Below are positions 44,061 through 55,781 of a stretch of 55,781 nucleotides of DNA, piece after piece; positions within the stretch are counted from its first letter, which is position 1, and each line of letters starts with the position of its first letter. The notes under the pieces were generated by a model. It was not told where the DNA came from. It saw only the letters and a list, made by a program, of their open reading frames with translations, and made no database searches. The translations under genes and the position numbers were made by a program. Source of the stretch: Gnetum montanum (taxonomy: Eukaryota > Streptophyta > Gnetopsida > Gnetales > Gnetaceae); contig MNCI01009064.1 in the NCBI GenBank assembly GCA_015680685.1, forward strand, positions 254,806 through 310,586, given 5' to 3'.

Positions 44061-45654
44061 TGACCATGTTTGACCATATTGCCGTTAGTAACCTCTATTG
44101 ACCATGTTTTGGCCATCAATTTAATTTGTTTTGACCCATGTTTGCTTTAATATTGCTTGACCATTATATCACATAGGTGCCACTTGATGTGCTTATGTTA
44201 TCATGTAAGAATGAGCTGAGGATCAGGAAGCAAAACTCGACTGGCTTTAAAGCCTAAAAAAAACCCTATCATGATGTTGCTTGGCCAAGTAGACCAAATA
44301 TCCAAGCCTTAAGCACTGAACCCATTCTATTACACAACCATAACATCCTACAATAACCTAATGATCATTAACCCTAAAGCAAAAAACATCACAGAAGGTC
44401 CCTTAGCAAACATTTCCATCAAAGACCACAATAGTAAGGAGAAAATACATCAAACCAAGTTCCTCACTAGAACTTAATCCTACTCATAACCTCATCAAAC
44501 CTTTAACATACAACATTAAAGCCATCATATAGGCCTAGTTATATCTAACACTAACATGTTTGCTTGTAGTGTTGTTTATCATTATTGATATGTTGCAACA
44601 AATGACTGATGTTGATAACTTTGATGATCTACAAAAAGTGAGCCTGCATGCTCTATCTCTCTTTCCTTATTTGGCATAATGAATGAGCTACAAAACTTTG
44701 GAAATGTAATGCACATTGCACAGATTTCTCTATGCTGCAACATTGGTGACCTAGGAAGCTTGGTTCTCTTCATCATTCTACATGACCTTATGCATTGTAA
44801 CATGACAACGTGCTTTCTTTGCTTGGTTTTCTTGTCCTCTTGGAGTTGTACTTGTAGGATGAAGCCTGAAGTCATCGTGAAGGTGCAACTCATCATGACA
44901 GCAAGTTACCATGTGACCTTGATGTGCAAGATTCGATGAGTTTGTCCTACTATGTCAAGAGTTCTTATGCCATTTCCATTCCATTACCTCTTCTTGAGCC
45001 CAACCCTATAGCCTAAATATAGCCTTCCATAACCTAAGCAACAATGTTGATCGATGTTTGACACTCATGCATTGTAGCCATGTGGCATTTCCTTCATCAT
45101 GCTCTACCATTCAGTTTCCTAGATGTAACACACCTCATTCAGAAAGAAAATGAAATCAAACTAGCCTTGGCAAAGAAACCCAATGAAGGTTTCACCCCAC
45201 AAAACCCAAAAAAAAAAAACAATGGGAAAGCAAACTTCCAAGAAGCTAGAATGACCTATGAAGACCTAGAGAACAAATTAATGACTCTAAACATACAAAG
45301 GGAGAAGTCTAGAGGCCCAAGAAACCTTGGAGCAAGATGTTGGGCCCTCAAATGCATTCGCTGAGTGACAAACATCTCAAAACATGAAGTGCCAAAACCT
45401 ACCGATGGACCACCATGGTAGTGCCATAGCCATGATCTCAACACTTGGAAGGCATTGTTCATCCTCATAACCATTTCCTCATAACCCTGTTACCATGATC
45501 ATTTTCTCATCATAGCCTTATCCCATCCTCACAAGCACTCTTTGGCATGGTTCAACATGACTAAATTAAGCACAAAGAAGGAATGTTGGTGGTGGACTTG
45601 CAATGGTGTTTTGTATTCTTTATCAGTATTTGTCAGGTCAATCCTCTAGACACC
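44061..45654. other. Element B 3' non-coding region
   Basis: Partly alignable with 31440-32450 of A. Short ORFs (for example 45080-45364) have no recognisable family. No gene is supported. Confidence 0.4.
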
Positions 45655-45670
45655 AACAAAGAAGGGCCAT

Positions 45671-47140
45671 TGAAACACCACTAAATTTACATGTTGTAAC
45701 CTTTGTAACCCCATCCTGTGAAACCTAAGGCAAAACTTCATTGTAAATGTGAGGATTGTAACCCATGAGGTGCAGTCTCACATATTTCATACTTTTGTGA
45801 ACTAAAAAGTGCCTTATAAGTGGTCAAGGCCTCATCCCCCACGTGAAAAAATTCACATAGTATCTATATTTGGGCTTGGGGAATTAAAAATGTCTTTTGG
45901 AATGCCAAAATTGGTAATTTTTTATGGGTTTGATGGGGGCTATAGCATTTTCTATTCTAAAGACACCTACCTCCAACTAGTATGCATGGGAGTGAAGCTC
46001 ACCTACGTCTAGTTAGGATGCATGGGGATAAAGCTCACCTACCTCCAACTAGTATGCATGGGAGTGAAGCTCACCTGCGTCTAATTAGGATGCATGGGGA
46101 TAAAGCTCACCTACCTCCAACATGGAAGATTGTCCCCTTAGTGTAGAAGCCCCCCTCCCCCCCTCCCCCCTAGCATGGAATCCATTCCCCCAGCATGGAA
46201 GGTCTCCCCTCAACATGGAAGCCATCCCCTTAGTGTGGAAGGCCTCTCCCTAGCATGGAAGGCTTCCCCCCAACATGGAAGCCATCCCCCTAGGGTTGAA
46301 GGTCTCTCCCCCAGTGTGGAAGCTATTCCCCCATCGTGGAAGGTCTCTCCCTAGTGTGGAAGCCATCTCCCCAATGTGGATGCCATCCTCCATTACTATT
46401 TATAGTAAACGGAATGGTCATGGGGGTTTTGACATATACTATATATGGTAACCCCCCATATTTTGGCACCTACCCCACCTAAAACGTAGCCAAAATTTGC
46501 AGCCGAATTATAGCCAATTTTTAGCAAAAAAATTAAATCCAAAACCCTATATAAACCAACCCCAAACATCATCTCAAGGTTCCACCACCTTTTCATTAAC
46601 ACACTTTGGCATTTTTGGCAAGCATTTTTGCATTCAAAAGCTTTGAACACACACAAAGCCTCTTGAATCCCTTGCATGAAACCTTCTTTTTGGGTAATTG
46701 CTACTCCCCCCCATAGCAATTGTTACCCCTCCATAGTAGTTGTTACACCCCCATAGCCATTGTTACACCCCCCTATAACATCCCCTTTGTAGATCTAGTG
46801 CAAGGAGCAGCAAAGGTGCGAAAACATTTGGAGTTGTGGAGCATCCAGATCGTGGAGCAATGGATTCCAAGTCACTACCAAAGTGAACTCCCCTTGCTAC
46901 CCCAGGCACATTTTTGTACACATTTCTCAAATTTATTCTTTATTCTTCTTAAATAAAGTTTAAGGTTTCTAGTTTTGTGTGCAATTTACATTTACTTTCA
47001 ATTTTCTAGATCTGTAATATTTTGCATTTTTATTTTTACAATCTCATTTCCCTCCTTTAAGTCCCTAGGTGATCTGCTAGATCATCTAGGACACCTTGAA
47101 TCCCATGTTCTGAAGGCCCTCTGGACTTGGGGTTAAAGCT
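45671..47140 (+). repeat. Element B 3' LTR with minisatellites (approximate end)
   Basis: Only the first ~15-24 bp and the preceding PPT resemble the A/D LTRs. The interior is unlike them. It contains ~36-bp subrepeats (CTCACCTACCTCCAACTAG, 45965-46120), a 20-24-bp array (AGCATGGAAGCCATCCCC type, about 13 units, 46120-46390) with a C-rich run at 46149-46171, and four units of CCATAGCAATTGTTACCCC type at 46708-46775. A strong TATA box lies at 46548-46555. Confidence 0.6.
46548..46555 (+). promoter_or_regulatory. TATA box of the element B LTR
   Basis: TATATAAA in the context AACCCTATATAAACCAACC. It lies past the minisatellite block, as a core promoter would. Confidence 0.6.
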
Positions 47141-47169
47141 ATTGCGTTGGGATTTTCAGTTTTCTAGTG

Positions 47170-47740
47170 ATCAAATTTTTCAATTGCTACAATGAGATGA
47201 TAGAACACATGGACCTTTATGATCTCTGATATGTGATATGCTAGATATCAATATCAAAGTTAGAAAAGTAGGTAGTCATCTCATACTTGTTATATGAAGA
47301 CAAGTTTAAGCTCCATAAAGACATGAAGTAGAATCTAGAAATAGTAAATGCAAAGCTTGAGGTTCTCAAAGAAAAGTTTAAAGATTAATGATTAGTCATG
47401 AAGAACTTGACCAAAATAGTGGTTATCTAATAGGAGCTAAAATACATAGTTAGAGTGTTTGATCTCTAATATAAGTAGTTTATTGTCTAGTTTATGAATG
47501 CCAAAGAGATGTTTCTTCCTTTGCCTTATTCCTAGGATGTGCCAATCACATCATCTCTAGTTGAAGTTGCTTGGAAAATTAGTGATCCCAAGAATAGGGA
47601 AGAGAAGATGAAAGCATTATTGGGTGCATTTTAGCTAACTAAAGTAGCAACAACAAAAGCAGGGTAGCCAAAACCTAAGCCAAGGCATGAGAAGCCACCA
47701 CAGAAGTCACAGGAGCCATCACCTCTTAGCACCAATTGAG
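47170..47740 (+). pseudogene. Element C copy 2 gag-like protein, C-terminal part
   Basis: Matches C copy 1 at 34660-35170: a coiled-coil region (KVRKVGSHLILVI-like, LEVLKEKFKD), the NAKEMFLPLPYS block, GEVAWKISDPKNREEKMKALLGAF (recognised in pieces), and a Pro/Ser-rich end (EPSPLSTN-stop near 47738). Stops are frequent. It follows element B and precedes the right C LTR. Confidence 0.5.
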
Positions 47741-47961
47741 GTAGATGACTTCGACATTCTTGTACATGTCATTTGAGCTAATTTTTGTAATGTGTTTAGT
47801 TTTTCTAGAGTTAATTTATGAACACTTAAATAGTTCTTGTAATGTGGTACTTGAGTCAATAGTTAGTCAGTTGGTCAGTCTCATACTTCTTCAAATTTGT
47901 AAACAACTTGGTCCCAATTTTTGTCAACTCTAGAATAGATTTTTAGTTAGTTGTAGAGGTA

Positions 47962-48790
47962 TGATAAACATCGATTCAGTTACTCATGTTAAAATAATCC
48001 TTTCTTTATCAATGCAATAACATTGATATGAGCACAATAAATGGCTATATAAATACATGTAGCCACCATATTTATGGAACCATTTAGTCATTCCCTTAGC
48101 TAGACTCATGCAGTTTTATTTTGTGAAAGTTAGAATCTTCCCATTGAGTGTTCACAATATGGATTAAGTGGATTGTAAAAATTTTTATTTAAGTGCTTAA
48201 TGTACGTAGAAACAGTTGCATGATGAAAATAAAATTAAAATCTATTCTATACATTGTAGCAACTTTCTTAGTCTTTTAATCTTTTAAATTTACTTTAATT
48301 GTTCTTTTACATTTGATGCACTTAGTTAAATGTTTTATTTCATTTCACTTAAAGTAATTCACATGAGTACAAGAAACTTTAAGCATAAACTTGCTTATAT
48401 TTGGTATTCCTAGTAGTGAAAACTTGGTATGCGTAGCAATGAACACTTAGTAATCTAGTGACATTAATACATGTTTAGGATATGTACAAAAGGTGGGAAT
48501 GGATTCTATATTCTTAGGTTAGATTAGATTCATTTTTTACATTATGATTAATTAAATTAATATTTTAATAATAAAAAATAAACATATGCCTTGATCACAC
48601 ATAACCATAGAACTCTAGACCACATAAGTATGATTAGGATGATAACAATCAATGATCTAGTGCTTAACTATCTAATGCATCCAACTAGCCTTAGTCCATA
48701 GAATTTGACTTGATCATGCACGAATGCTTGTGATTTGTATGATTGGGCACATGGTTACTCTACTGCTTATTAGGGCTACATATAATTATC
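47962..48790 (+). repeat. Element C right LTR, truncated
   Basis: Begins TGATAAACAT and aligns with the central LTR up to about 48790 (TTAGGGCTACAT), where similarity stops. It lacks the E insertion, which makes it the empty-site reference for 35869-36625. Confidence 0.55.
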
Positions 48791-50257
48791 TAGTTCTAAT
48801 TTTGGCCTTCCACCCTTTAATATGGGATTGGTCCACGATACTAACATACATAAATATCCATGAACAACCCAAACACACAAAAAGACATAACAATAGTCAA
48901 GCTAGCTAGGATGCACTTCTAAAGCTACATGAATATAGTTATAACCATCTTTTTCAACGAGCAGGGAAGTTATTTGCATTAGAAATATTAGCTTTACAAT
49001 GCATACTCTCTTAGATTCTCCCTCATATAAAGAAGTGACATCCATGGAACTTAAAGCTATTATCCATATAAACTTTTCAAATGTAGAGAATGGAGTGGAT
49101 ATTGAAGGTCTTGAATAACTCAAAGCTCATTCAAATAAATTTAGTCAAGAAAGTTTAACTACTGTTATTAATCATAAAGCACAAAAGTTTAACATAGCTT
49201 AGCATCATTTTAGGCTTAGAGAAGCTTTTGCAACTTGAGTTAAGGAACCAAGAGTTTCATAGAGTAAACCATTTTCTTAATATGTGAAGTGATCCTATCC
49301 ATGTTATAGTTACATGAGGGCATAGAGTTAATCTCTTACAATTAGGGATTGCTACATCAATCCCTTGGAAAACTCTTTTAAGTGGCTAGTGATAACATAA
49401 TGCATTACCACTTGTAAATTTGAGACTTTAGCTTGATGACACATTATCATAGGTTTGTATATTTGTAATGTTTTACCTAATTGTAGGTGATCTTCATCAT
49501 CTTGTTTGAATATCAAACTGATGAATGTTATCACTTAGAAAAATTTGAGTTGTCCACAACTTATTATTATGCGAGTGGTTACAACATAAAAAGTGAAAAT
49601 TAAAATTTTATAATATTTGCTAAAGTTAATACTTATAACTTATTTTTTATGATATAGTTGATGGTATGATATGAATTCTTAATAAGATTCACCATCCTCC
49701 ATGTAACATAAAAATGCATTTAGAAACATGAATTTTCACATATTACTTTACGATAATTGTTTATAGAATTTTTTATCAAATCAATTTAGTTTACAAAATT
49801 CATATATGATGACCATTAGAGAAAGAATTAGTTTTTTTTTTAATTTCTCATTGTGCAAGTATCTTATTTTGAAAAATTTAACATGGTATTAGAATGAGAT
49901 CATTACATAATAAAATACAAATAAAGAGATGATGCAAGTAGTTGAACATTTGCTTCACTATAGAACTTATTGTATTTGTAGTCAAACAATGGTAAATGCA
50001 TGATTGTAATTCATGTTTTTGCATGTTTCAGTAGATAATATCTCATCCATATAGGACGTGTCTAGCCATATTCAAGTCAACAAACTTTTAAGATATTAAT
50101 AATGAATTTGTAGTGGTTGTTTTAATTCCTAAATCTTCAAGAAAAGGATATATCATAAGCAAGTTATTCTACATTATCAAAGTTTGTTATGTTTGACAAA
50201 TCAACATTATGATATGGTGGTGTTCATGAACATTGTGGTGTTAAAATATTGGATGCT
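48791..50257. other. AT-rich stretch, nothing recognised
   Basis: No ORF above 73 codons, no match to other parts of the window, no structured repeat seen. Confidence 0.4.
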
Positions 50258-50260
50258 TTA

Positions 50261-50498
50261 GGATATGTTTGGTTGCTCGATTCTTATCAAATTCCATCCA
50301 TCAATCTAGAGAATTGTTTAGTTTTGGTTAATTATATGGATTTTCACCTAGATGAATTTAATGATTCATATTGGCTTTAGCATTTCTATTCTTTTTGAAG
50401 TTTACTAATAGAGGTGTAATCCATTTGGATTCATGAATTCATGGAATTTTCATCTCCATGGATTTAACATCCATGAATTCATTGGATCAAACAAATCC
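50261..50498. mobile_element. Tourist-like MITE (238 bp)
   Basis: The ends are GGATATGTTTGGTTG and, reverse-complemented, GGATTTGTTTGATCC. These are imperfect terminal inverted repeats of the GGNNNTGTTTGGTT kind seen in PIF/Harbinger-derived Tourist MITEs. TTA directly flanks both sides (50258-50260 and 50499-50501), the usual target duplication of that superfamily. Inner sequence is AT-rich with GAATTCATGGA inverted words (50427-50478). It has no coding capacity. Confidence 0.7.
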
Positions 50499-50501
50499 TT
50501 A

Positions 50502-51446
50502 TTATCTTGCGTGCATTTATTTCTTATGGATGTATCATCAGTGATTATTATGTTTATGAAGTTTAACTTAAGGTCAATGTTCATGGAAAATTTAGTACTA
50601 TTGAAACAAGGCTAGGATGATGATAAAATTGATGTAGAAGCCTATTATCTATTAGCTGCTATTCCAATTAAGTATTAGGGCATAATCAACAAGCTTTACT
50701 TAAGTTTGCATTATCTTATAATTGAAAGTGGTAGATAGATTCAACTCCCTTGGTAAGAGTGCACCTGCAGGTTGTGCATATTATAAGCCCTTAAAGATGA
50801 GTTACATGTGTTTTTTTATGCCAAAAAACTCTTATAAGTTTTTTTTTGTTTTTCCCATTGGTGCTTGGTTAATTTGTAGAGGTTATCTTTATTTTTTATG
50901 AAAATTTAATATTTTTCTAATAGCTCCTATAGGTCTAGCTTCAATTTTAATTTCACAAATTTTTACTTACTAGCTTGTAAATTTGCATTTTGGGAAGCAA
51001 AAAAAATTTCCACATTAATAAAAAAAGAAAAAATCTCAATATAGGTGGAAGAAGGTAGAAGTAATTTAGAATGCTCCATAGAGGGATGATATTTCTCAAG
51101 AAATTATATCTATTGACGAACCTTACTATAACACTATACACATCATATTTTTGCAATTAATAATATTAAATATTATAACAAAGTATTATGGTAGATCAAA
51201 TAATAAATAACTTGAGCAAAGTAAGATCAGGACAAGGGAAGAATAAAGTGTATAAGAATTAAATTTTGTAAATTACTATGTTATTACAAAGAAAAAAACT
51301 AATACATTGGATGGTAGTAATTACCATTGATAGATGATTTGCCTCTAGGATGATGCTCTTTGTTATGGCTACAAGAGTTTCTTTTATATATTCACTTCTA
51401 TGAAAAAATATATATTTATTTAGCAAGAAGTCAAAATACCTAAGGG
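50502..51446. other. AT-rich stretch, nothing recognised
   Basis: Low-complexity A/T sequence between the MITE and the LINE end. No gene or clear repeat is seen. Confidence 0.4.
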
Positions 51447-51832
51447 GGGGTGTCAGACCCTAAAAAGAGAATTTTATTAATAGAAAACAAAATTTAGTAC
51501 ATAAGCTACTTCAAGACATATAGAATGAGGAAAGGAGGAAGAGAAACCGTGTTGACTGAGACTATTATAGAGGAAACATGTTAAACTTAGCATTCCACAG
51601 GGTGTGGAAATGCATTCCAAAGATCAACCATTCGCTGAAATGTGTGTATCTTTTCTTGGTTGTGGATTGTTGAATGAGAACAAAGGTGGAAGAAAGAGGA
51701 AAAGGGCCAAATGGTGTAGAAAACTGTGGCTTCATTAGGAGACTTTCTTCTGAAGCGAGGCTTGATGATGGTGATTATTTGGATCTCCGATATGACTCCA
51801 TGGCTGCAATAAGAAAAACAACTGGTTAGCAT

Positions 51833-54800
51833 TCATCTTGAATTTTGGGGCTTGAGATATAATTTGGAAGTGAACATGCCGAAAATTTGCATTTTTTCCG
51901 AAGTAGTTAGTTGTAAGGAGTTTGAAATAATTGTCTTTTGAAAAAGTGTGGTACATCTACGTTTCCAAATATTATATAAGATGATGGGCCTAAGGATCTT
52001 CCATAGGAAATGAGAGTTTTTGGACGTGATAGGTAAGAAACCAAACATTACGGCCTCTTGTGTAAGAGTGCATGAGGGAAAAACCTTAGAAGCCCATTCC
52101 CATGCATGCTGAGCAAATGGGCAAAGCCAAAAAACATGGACAAAGGTTTCAGGGTCATTACATAAAGGGCACTTAGGGGAGTGAATCCCAAGGTATGCTA
52201 AACGTTTCCCGATTGGGAGACCTTGATGAAGAAAACACCAAAGGAATTGTTGAATTTTGGGAAGAGTCGGGAGATGCCAAATTTGGTTAAAAAGAGAGAT
52301 CCAAAAATCCTCTGATTCTTGTTTATTCCAAGATCGATTATAGTGTAGAATGACTTTGGAAGAATCATGTAACAATTGGAAGGGAACATGTGGCCGATAA
52401 GGAAAAAATTTTGATCCATTAGACCAATAGAGGCCATGAAATAGACCTTGGATAGCACCATCTAGGTGTAATGATTGATGAAGAAATGTAAGTATCTGGT
52501 GGAAGCAAAGCCGCATTGCTTTCGAAGCTCCATATAGGTTTTCAAACGCTTCCCAAGAAATCCATTGATTAGCAAGACAAGGCAATTAAGGGAAATCACT
52601 CCCTTCCGGTACCAAATAATGGCTAATCTTGCATTAGTAATGGCAAGAGGGGCGGGGGTCAAGGGTAACCACCAAGGGCAAAGCATGGGAAGGAGAGTAG
52701 GGTTAAGATGGATATTAGACCAATTAATATGATGGTGGAGAACTTGCCAAGCCTTCCATATGCTTTTGAATACATGGGAACCAGGAATGGAGATAGAATG
52801 AGGAGAGAAAATCCAATTAATAGGATGGATGTTTTTCCAAAAAGGCTTATGTTTAGGAAAACTTTGATGAAGCCTTAGCTGGAGAAGATTTCCAATTATG
52901 TCAGAGGTGTCCAGATGTTGCACTAACCACTTAGCAACTAAGGTGAGTCCCTGTTTGTAGGAATTCAACAGACCTAATCCTCCTTTGTTTCTAGGAAGAG
53001 TGACAATGTTCCAAGCAACACGATGAAAACCTCGTTGGGAATCTTTAGATGACCACATGAAGTCTCGAAATAACCGCTCCAAGTTTTGATAGGCTGTGTG
53101 GGAAGGAGCCCAGCATGAGGAATAATACACATGGGTAGAAGCACAAATGGATTTACAAACAAGATATTTTCCTGCCAAGGTAAGGGGCTTAGTCTTCCAC
53201 TTTTCAGTTTTCTTACGAATACGAGAGATAACTAGCTCCCACAATGTAGAAGTAGGACCACGAAATCGAAAAGGGATTCCCAAGAGCTTCATGATCTCAT
53301 GGTCTTGGATTAATTTCCATGGATAGGTGGGGAGTTTACTATAATTGTTATGAAAACTATATACAGAAGATTTAGACCAATTAATGGTAGAACCAGAGAG
53401 AGAACAATATTGCTCTACTTGGGCTAAAAGTCGTTTAACATTATCGGTTGTATTTTGGATTAGAAAAAAAGAGTCATCAGCAAAATGCATATTAAGCAGT
53501 TGATGTTGAGGAGAGGAAAAGCGCACTCCATATAGCATCCCTGATTGAATATCATGGTTAATTTGATGGCAAAGGAAATCCGCAGCAATGATAAAGAGAT
53601 AAGGGGCAAGAGGACAACCTTGTCTTACTGATCTATGTATTGCAAAGGGGGCGGTGATGCCAAAGGTGGTGGCTATTCTCGCATTAGCATCTGAGAAGAG
53701 ACATTTCACCATATGAAGATACTTGGAGCCAAAACCTAGTTTTGACATAGTTTGAAGGATAAAGTCCCACTTAATGTTGTCGTAGGCCTTGGCATAGTCC
53801 AATTTCATCAAAAGGATGTCTTGGCCATCATCCTCAACCCACTGCAAACCTTCCCAAGCAGCCACTACATTATCTAAGATATAACGCCCTGGGACAAATC
53901 CGGTTTGTTGAGGGGATATAATTTTATGAAGGAATTTTTTCAAACGTAAGGCTAAGCATTTGGCCCAAATTTTGTATACCACATTAAGAAGAGTAATGGG
54001 TCGCCAATTAGCTATACTAGTAGGGTCTCCTGATTTGGGAAGGAGGCGAATAATCCCAAGATTTAAATTTGGTCCAAGAGAACCAAGATGGATAGCCTCT
54101 TTAATTACTTGGAAAAGGTCATGGCCAACAAGATTCCAATGCCTCTGAAAAAACTCAACAGGGAAACCATCATATCCAGGAGCTTTCCCAGAGCTGAGTT
54201 TGAAACAAGCATGTTGAAGCTCTTCTTGAGTGATATTAGCATCGAGGATGTGAGACATGGATGAGTCAACTAACCTAGGATAGTTACGCGTAGTGGCCTC
54301 AAATGATGAGAGATTCATTGGGGAAGCTATAAACAAGGCTTCAAAGTGCTCCTTAAGGTAAGAGAGTATACTATCATGATCAATGATAATAACATTGTCC
54401 CTAGAGAGAGTATCTGAGGATGGAATGTAAGGAGAGCTGTTAAGATATTTAAAAAATTCCTTACATTGCTCATCTTGAATCTTCAACCAAGTAAGTCAAC
54501 TTTTGATTAAGGCACTATGGGCCTTGTGGACTTCCCAATATTGGAAAGTGGAGCGAACTTTAGCAAGTTCTTCATGAATGTGGGTATTAAAGGGTTCTAT
54601 GGATAACCTTTCTGTAAGATTATTAATAATTGAACAAATGTTGTTGTACTCTTGTCTAGAACGAGAGGCCACTTCCTTGCCAAACTTCCAAGCAAAGTTC
54701 CTCACCCTACTAGTCGTTTGCAGCCACCATTGGATCCAACCCACCTAACCTATGGGCCTAGGTTCGGCATTCCAAAGATTAGAAATAAGTTGTTGAGACG

Positions 54801-55599
54801 AAGGAGAAGAGAATAAATTAGAATGTAGGCGAAAGAGGTGGAGTCTGGTCCTATGAGAAGTACCAAAGATTTTCATGGAAATGACGATGGGATAATGGTC
54901 AGATAACGTAGCATGTTGGTGAACCGTAGTGGTGGAGATTGCCTACCAAAAGGATATTGTGGAGAAGTAAAATCGATCTAGCCGACTATATATTCGAGCC
55001 TGACCCAGACGAAGGTTACTCCAAGTAAATCTATGGAGAGGTCTGCTTGAGTTATCCTTGACTCCATCAAGGAGATAAAATTGTTTTTTAAAGTCAGACC
55101 AAGGTTGAAATTTATGAGGAGGAAGTCGAAAAGGGACTCCCCCAATTTTATCGTGAGGGAATTCAATCATATTAAAATCTCCGCCAAAAATCCAAGGAAC
55201 AGAAGGAAGAGAATAGGTTAGTTCCTGCCATAAGTTAGCCCGTTCCATGGAGTAATTTGGAGCACAAATAGAGCAAACCCCAAAGGGTCCATGGGAGGAG
55301 AAAAAGATAGCCAAAGAAACTCGTTGGCTTGAATTGGAACCAGAATGGATGATTTTATCTTTCCAATGGGCTGAAATGAGAATAGCTGCTCCACCTTTTC
55401 CATACACGTGGGAGGTAGCTATGACTGAGGAGTGGGGAAGAAACCTATGAGCTGAAAACTCTAAGTTAGAAGCTGAAATTTTAATTTCCTGAAGAAGGAT
55501 GAAATCAAAGGTGGTATTCAGACTAGAGAGAAAATTGCTAGCCCTTTTACCTCGAAGCCTATCTGTAAGGCCACGAACATTCCAAGATACTAAATTCAT
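51833..55599 (-). pseudogene. LINE ORF2: endonuclease, reverse transcriptase, zf-RVT
   Basis: It starts at ATG 55599 (MNLVSWNVRGL). The APE endonuclease (55599-54943) shows SWNVRG, LLQEIKI, GGDFNMIE and SRLDRF; its later part follows the stop at 54943 in the same frame. After in-frame stops at 54943, near 54750 and near 54493, RT (54486 to about 52590) shows SSGKAPGYDGFPVEFF, NWRPITLLN, QTGFVPGR, KLDYAKAYD, RQGCPLAPYLF and an intact FADD (53473-53484). A frameshift near 52585 moves to the last domain, the zf-RVT region (IWHLPTLPKIQQFLWCFLHQ ... CPLCNDPETFVHVFWLCPFA). The total is about 1255 codons, normal for plant L1 ORF2. With three stops and one frameshift it looks recently inactivated. 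Confidence 0.9.
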
Positions 55600-55781
55600 G
55601 AGGAGGTAGAAGATATGGGTAGGGAAAGAACTTTAGAGGATTTGATGGTTGATGTGTCCACTTCCATTATGTTGGAGAGGACAACAAGGGGGTCGTTTGT
55701 AATAACTGGAACTATAGAAGAGGCTATATGGGAGGGAGATAATGGTGGGTCAGAAAAGGAGGATGGTTTAGCTCTTTTCCT
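55596..55781 (-). CDS. LINE ORF1, C-terminal end (partial)
   Basis: Open for about 61 codons from the window edge to a TGA at 55598-55596. That stop overlaps the ORF2 start (ATGA). Composition is Ser/Pro/Thr-rich (RKRAKPSSFSDPPLSP and so on). In plant L1 elements ORF1 is an RNA-binding protein, but its domains lie outside the window. The ATGA overlap suggests coupled or reinitiated translation of ORF2 (inference). Confidence 0.65.
   Translation of the reverse strand, partial: RKRAKPSSFSDPPLSPSHIASSIVPVITNDPLVVLSNIMEVDTSTIKSSKVLSLPISSTSS

Larger units (their letters stand above)
41418..47140 (+). mobile_element. Element B: truncated relative of A/D (approximate limits)
   Basis: It interrupts C copy 2. 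Its right LTR starts at 45671 with TGAAACACCACTAAATTT after a PPT (CAACAAAGAAGGGCCA) like that of A and D. The inner 43338-45640 part aligns in places with the post-integrase region of A and D (array words, and the CTTGGAGTTGTACTTGTAGGATG block near 44840). About 130 bp at 41420-41550 match LTR positions 45892-46030, so a remnant of the left LTR may remain. No gag or pol is visible. About 630 bp of C, by comparison with copy 1, are missing at the insertion. Confidence 0.5.
51447..55781 (-). mobile_element. L1-type LINE retrotransposon (5' end beyond window)
   Basis: Minus-strand order: ORF1 tail, endonuclease, RT, zinc-finger-like domain, 3' UTR. The 3' end is near 51447. In the minus direction the last bases read AATAAAATTCTC (a possible poly(A) signal at about 51468-51477), then TTTAGGGTCTGACACCCCC, with no poly(A) tail visible. 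Endonuclease of the APE type plus RT without RNase H is typical of plant L1. Confidence 0.85.

Overview
This window looks like nuclear DNA from a seed plant with a large, repeat-rich genome. A gymnosperm is possible but I cannot prove it from sequence alone. I recognise no host gene, tRNA, rRNA or CRISPR. Almost everything is nested, decayed transposable elements, so most coding regions are pseudogenes.

Left part (1-5864): the end of an LTR carrying perfect CGATATCG-type palindromes (family E); a minus-strand Ty1/copia remnant (RNase H tail, LTR, primer-binding site, gag); then the left part of element C, a Ty3-like element whose gag-like protein resembles the 'putative plant transposon protein' group. 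C exists as two head-to-tail copies sharing a central LTR (about 2900-48790). All other right-hand insertions lie in it.

Nest (5865-33301): element A (+ strand, Tat/Ogre-like Ty3/gypsy, TSD ACCAC) sits in the coding region of C copy 1. Element D (minus strand, same family, 11512-29491, 17980 bp, two 1686-bp LTRs) sits in the protease region of A. D has gag-protease, RT-RNase H and integrase in family order. Between protease and RT it carries a roughly 4.8-kb gene on the opposite strand, with seven exons joined in one frame by GT-AG introns (18338-23175). Its last intron and exon are also found in A. Arrays of a roughly 16-bp word (YATGACNTNAAACTRG) lie beside this gene and downstream of integrase, and a short AGCGTGAGC word recurs in LTRs, leader and intron 1. 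The intron-bearing antisense gene with its arrays is the best candidate here for something undescribed.

Middle (33302-41417): the rest of C copy 1, the central C LTR with a solo E LTR (35869-36625, containing an 88-nt assembly gap), then C copy 2.

Right part: element B (about 41418-47140), a truncated relative of A/D with a different LTR full of minisatellites; the end of C copy 2; a Tourist-like MITE with TTA target duplication (50261-50498); and a 5'-truncated-by-window L1-type LINE on the minus strand (51447-55781).

Relative order of events from nesting: C first, then A, B and E into C, then D into A. Stop codons in D and its antisense gene are nearly all TAG/TAA/TGA at positions where CAG/CAA/CGA would fit, with very few indels, as expected for methylation-driven C-to-T decay.
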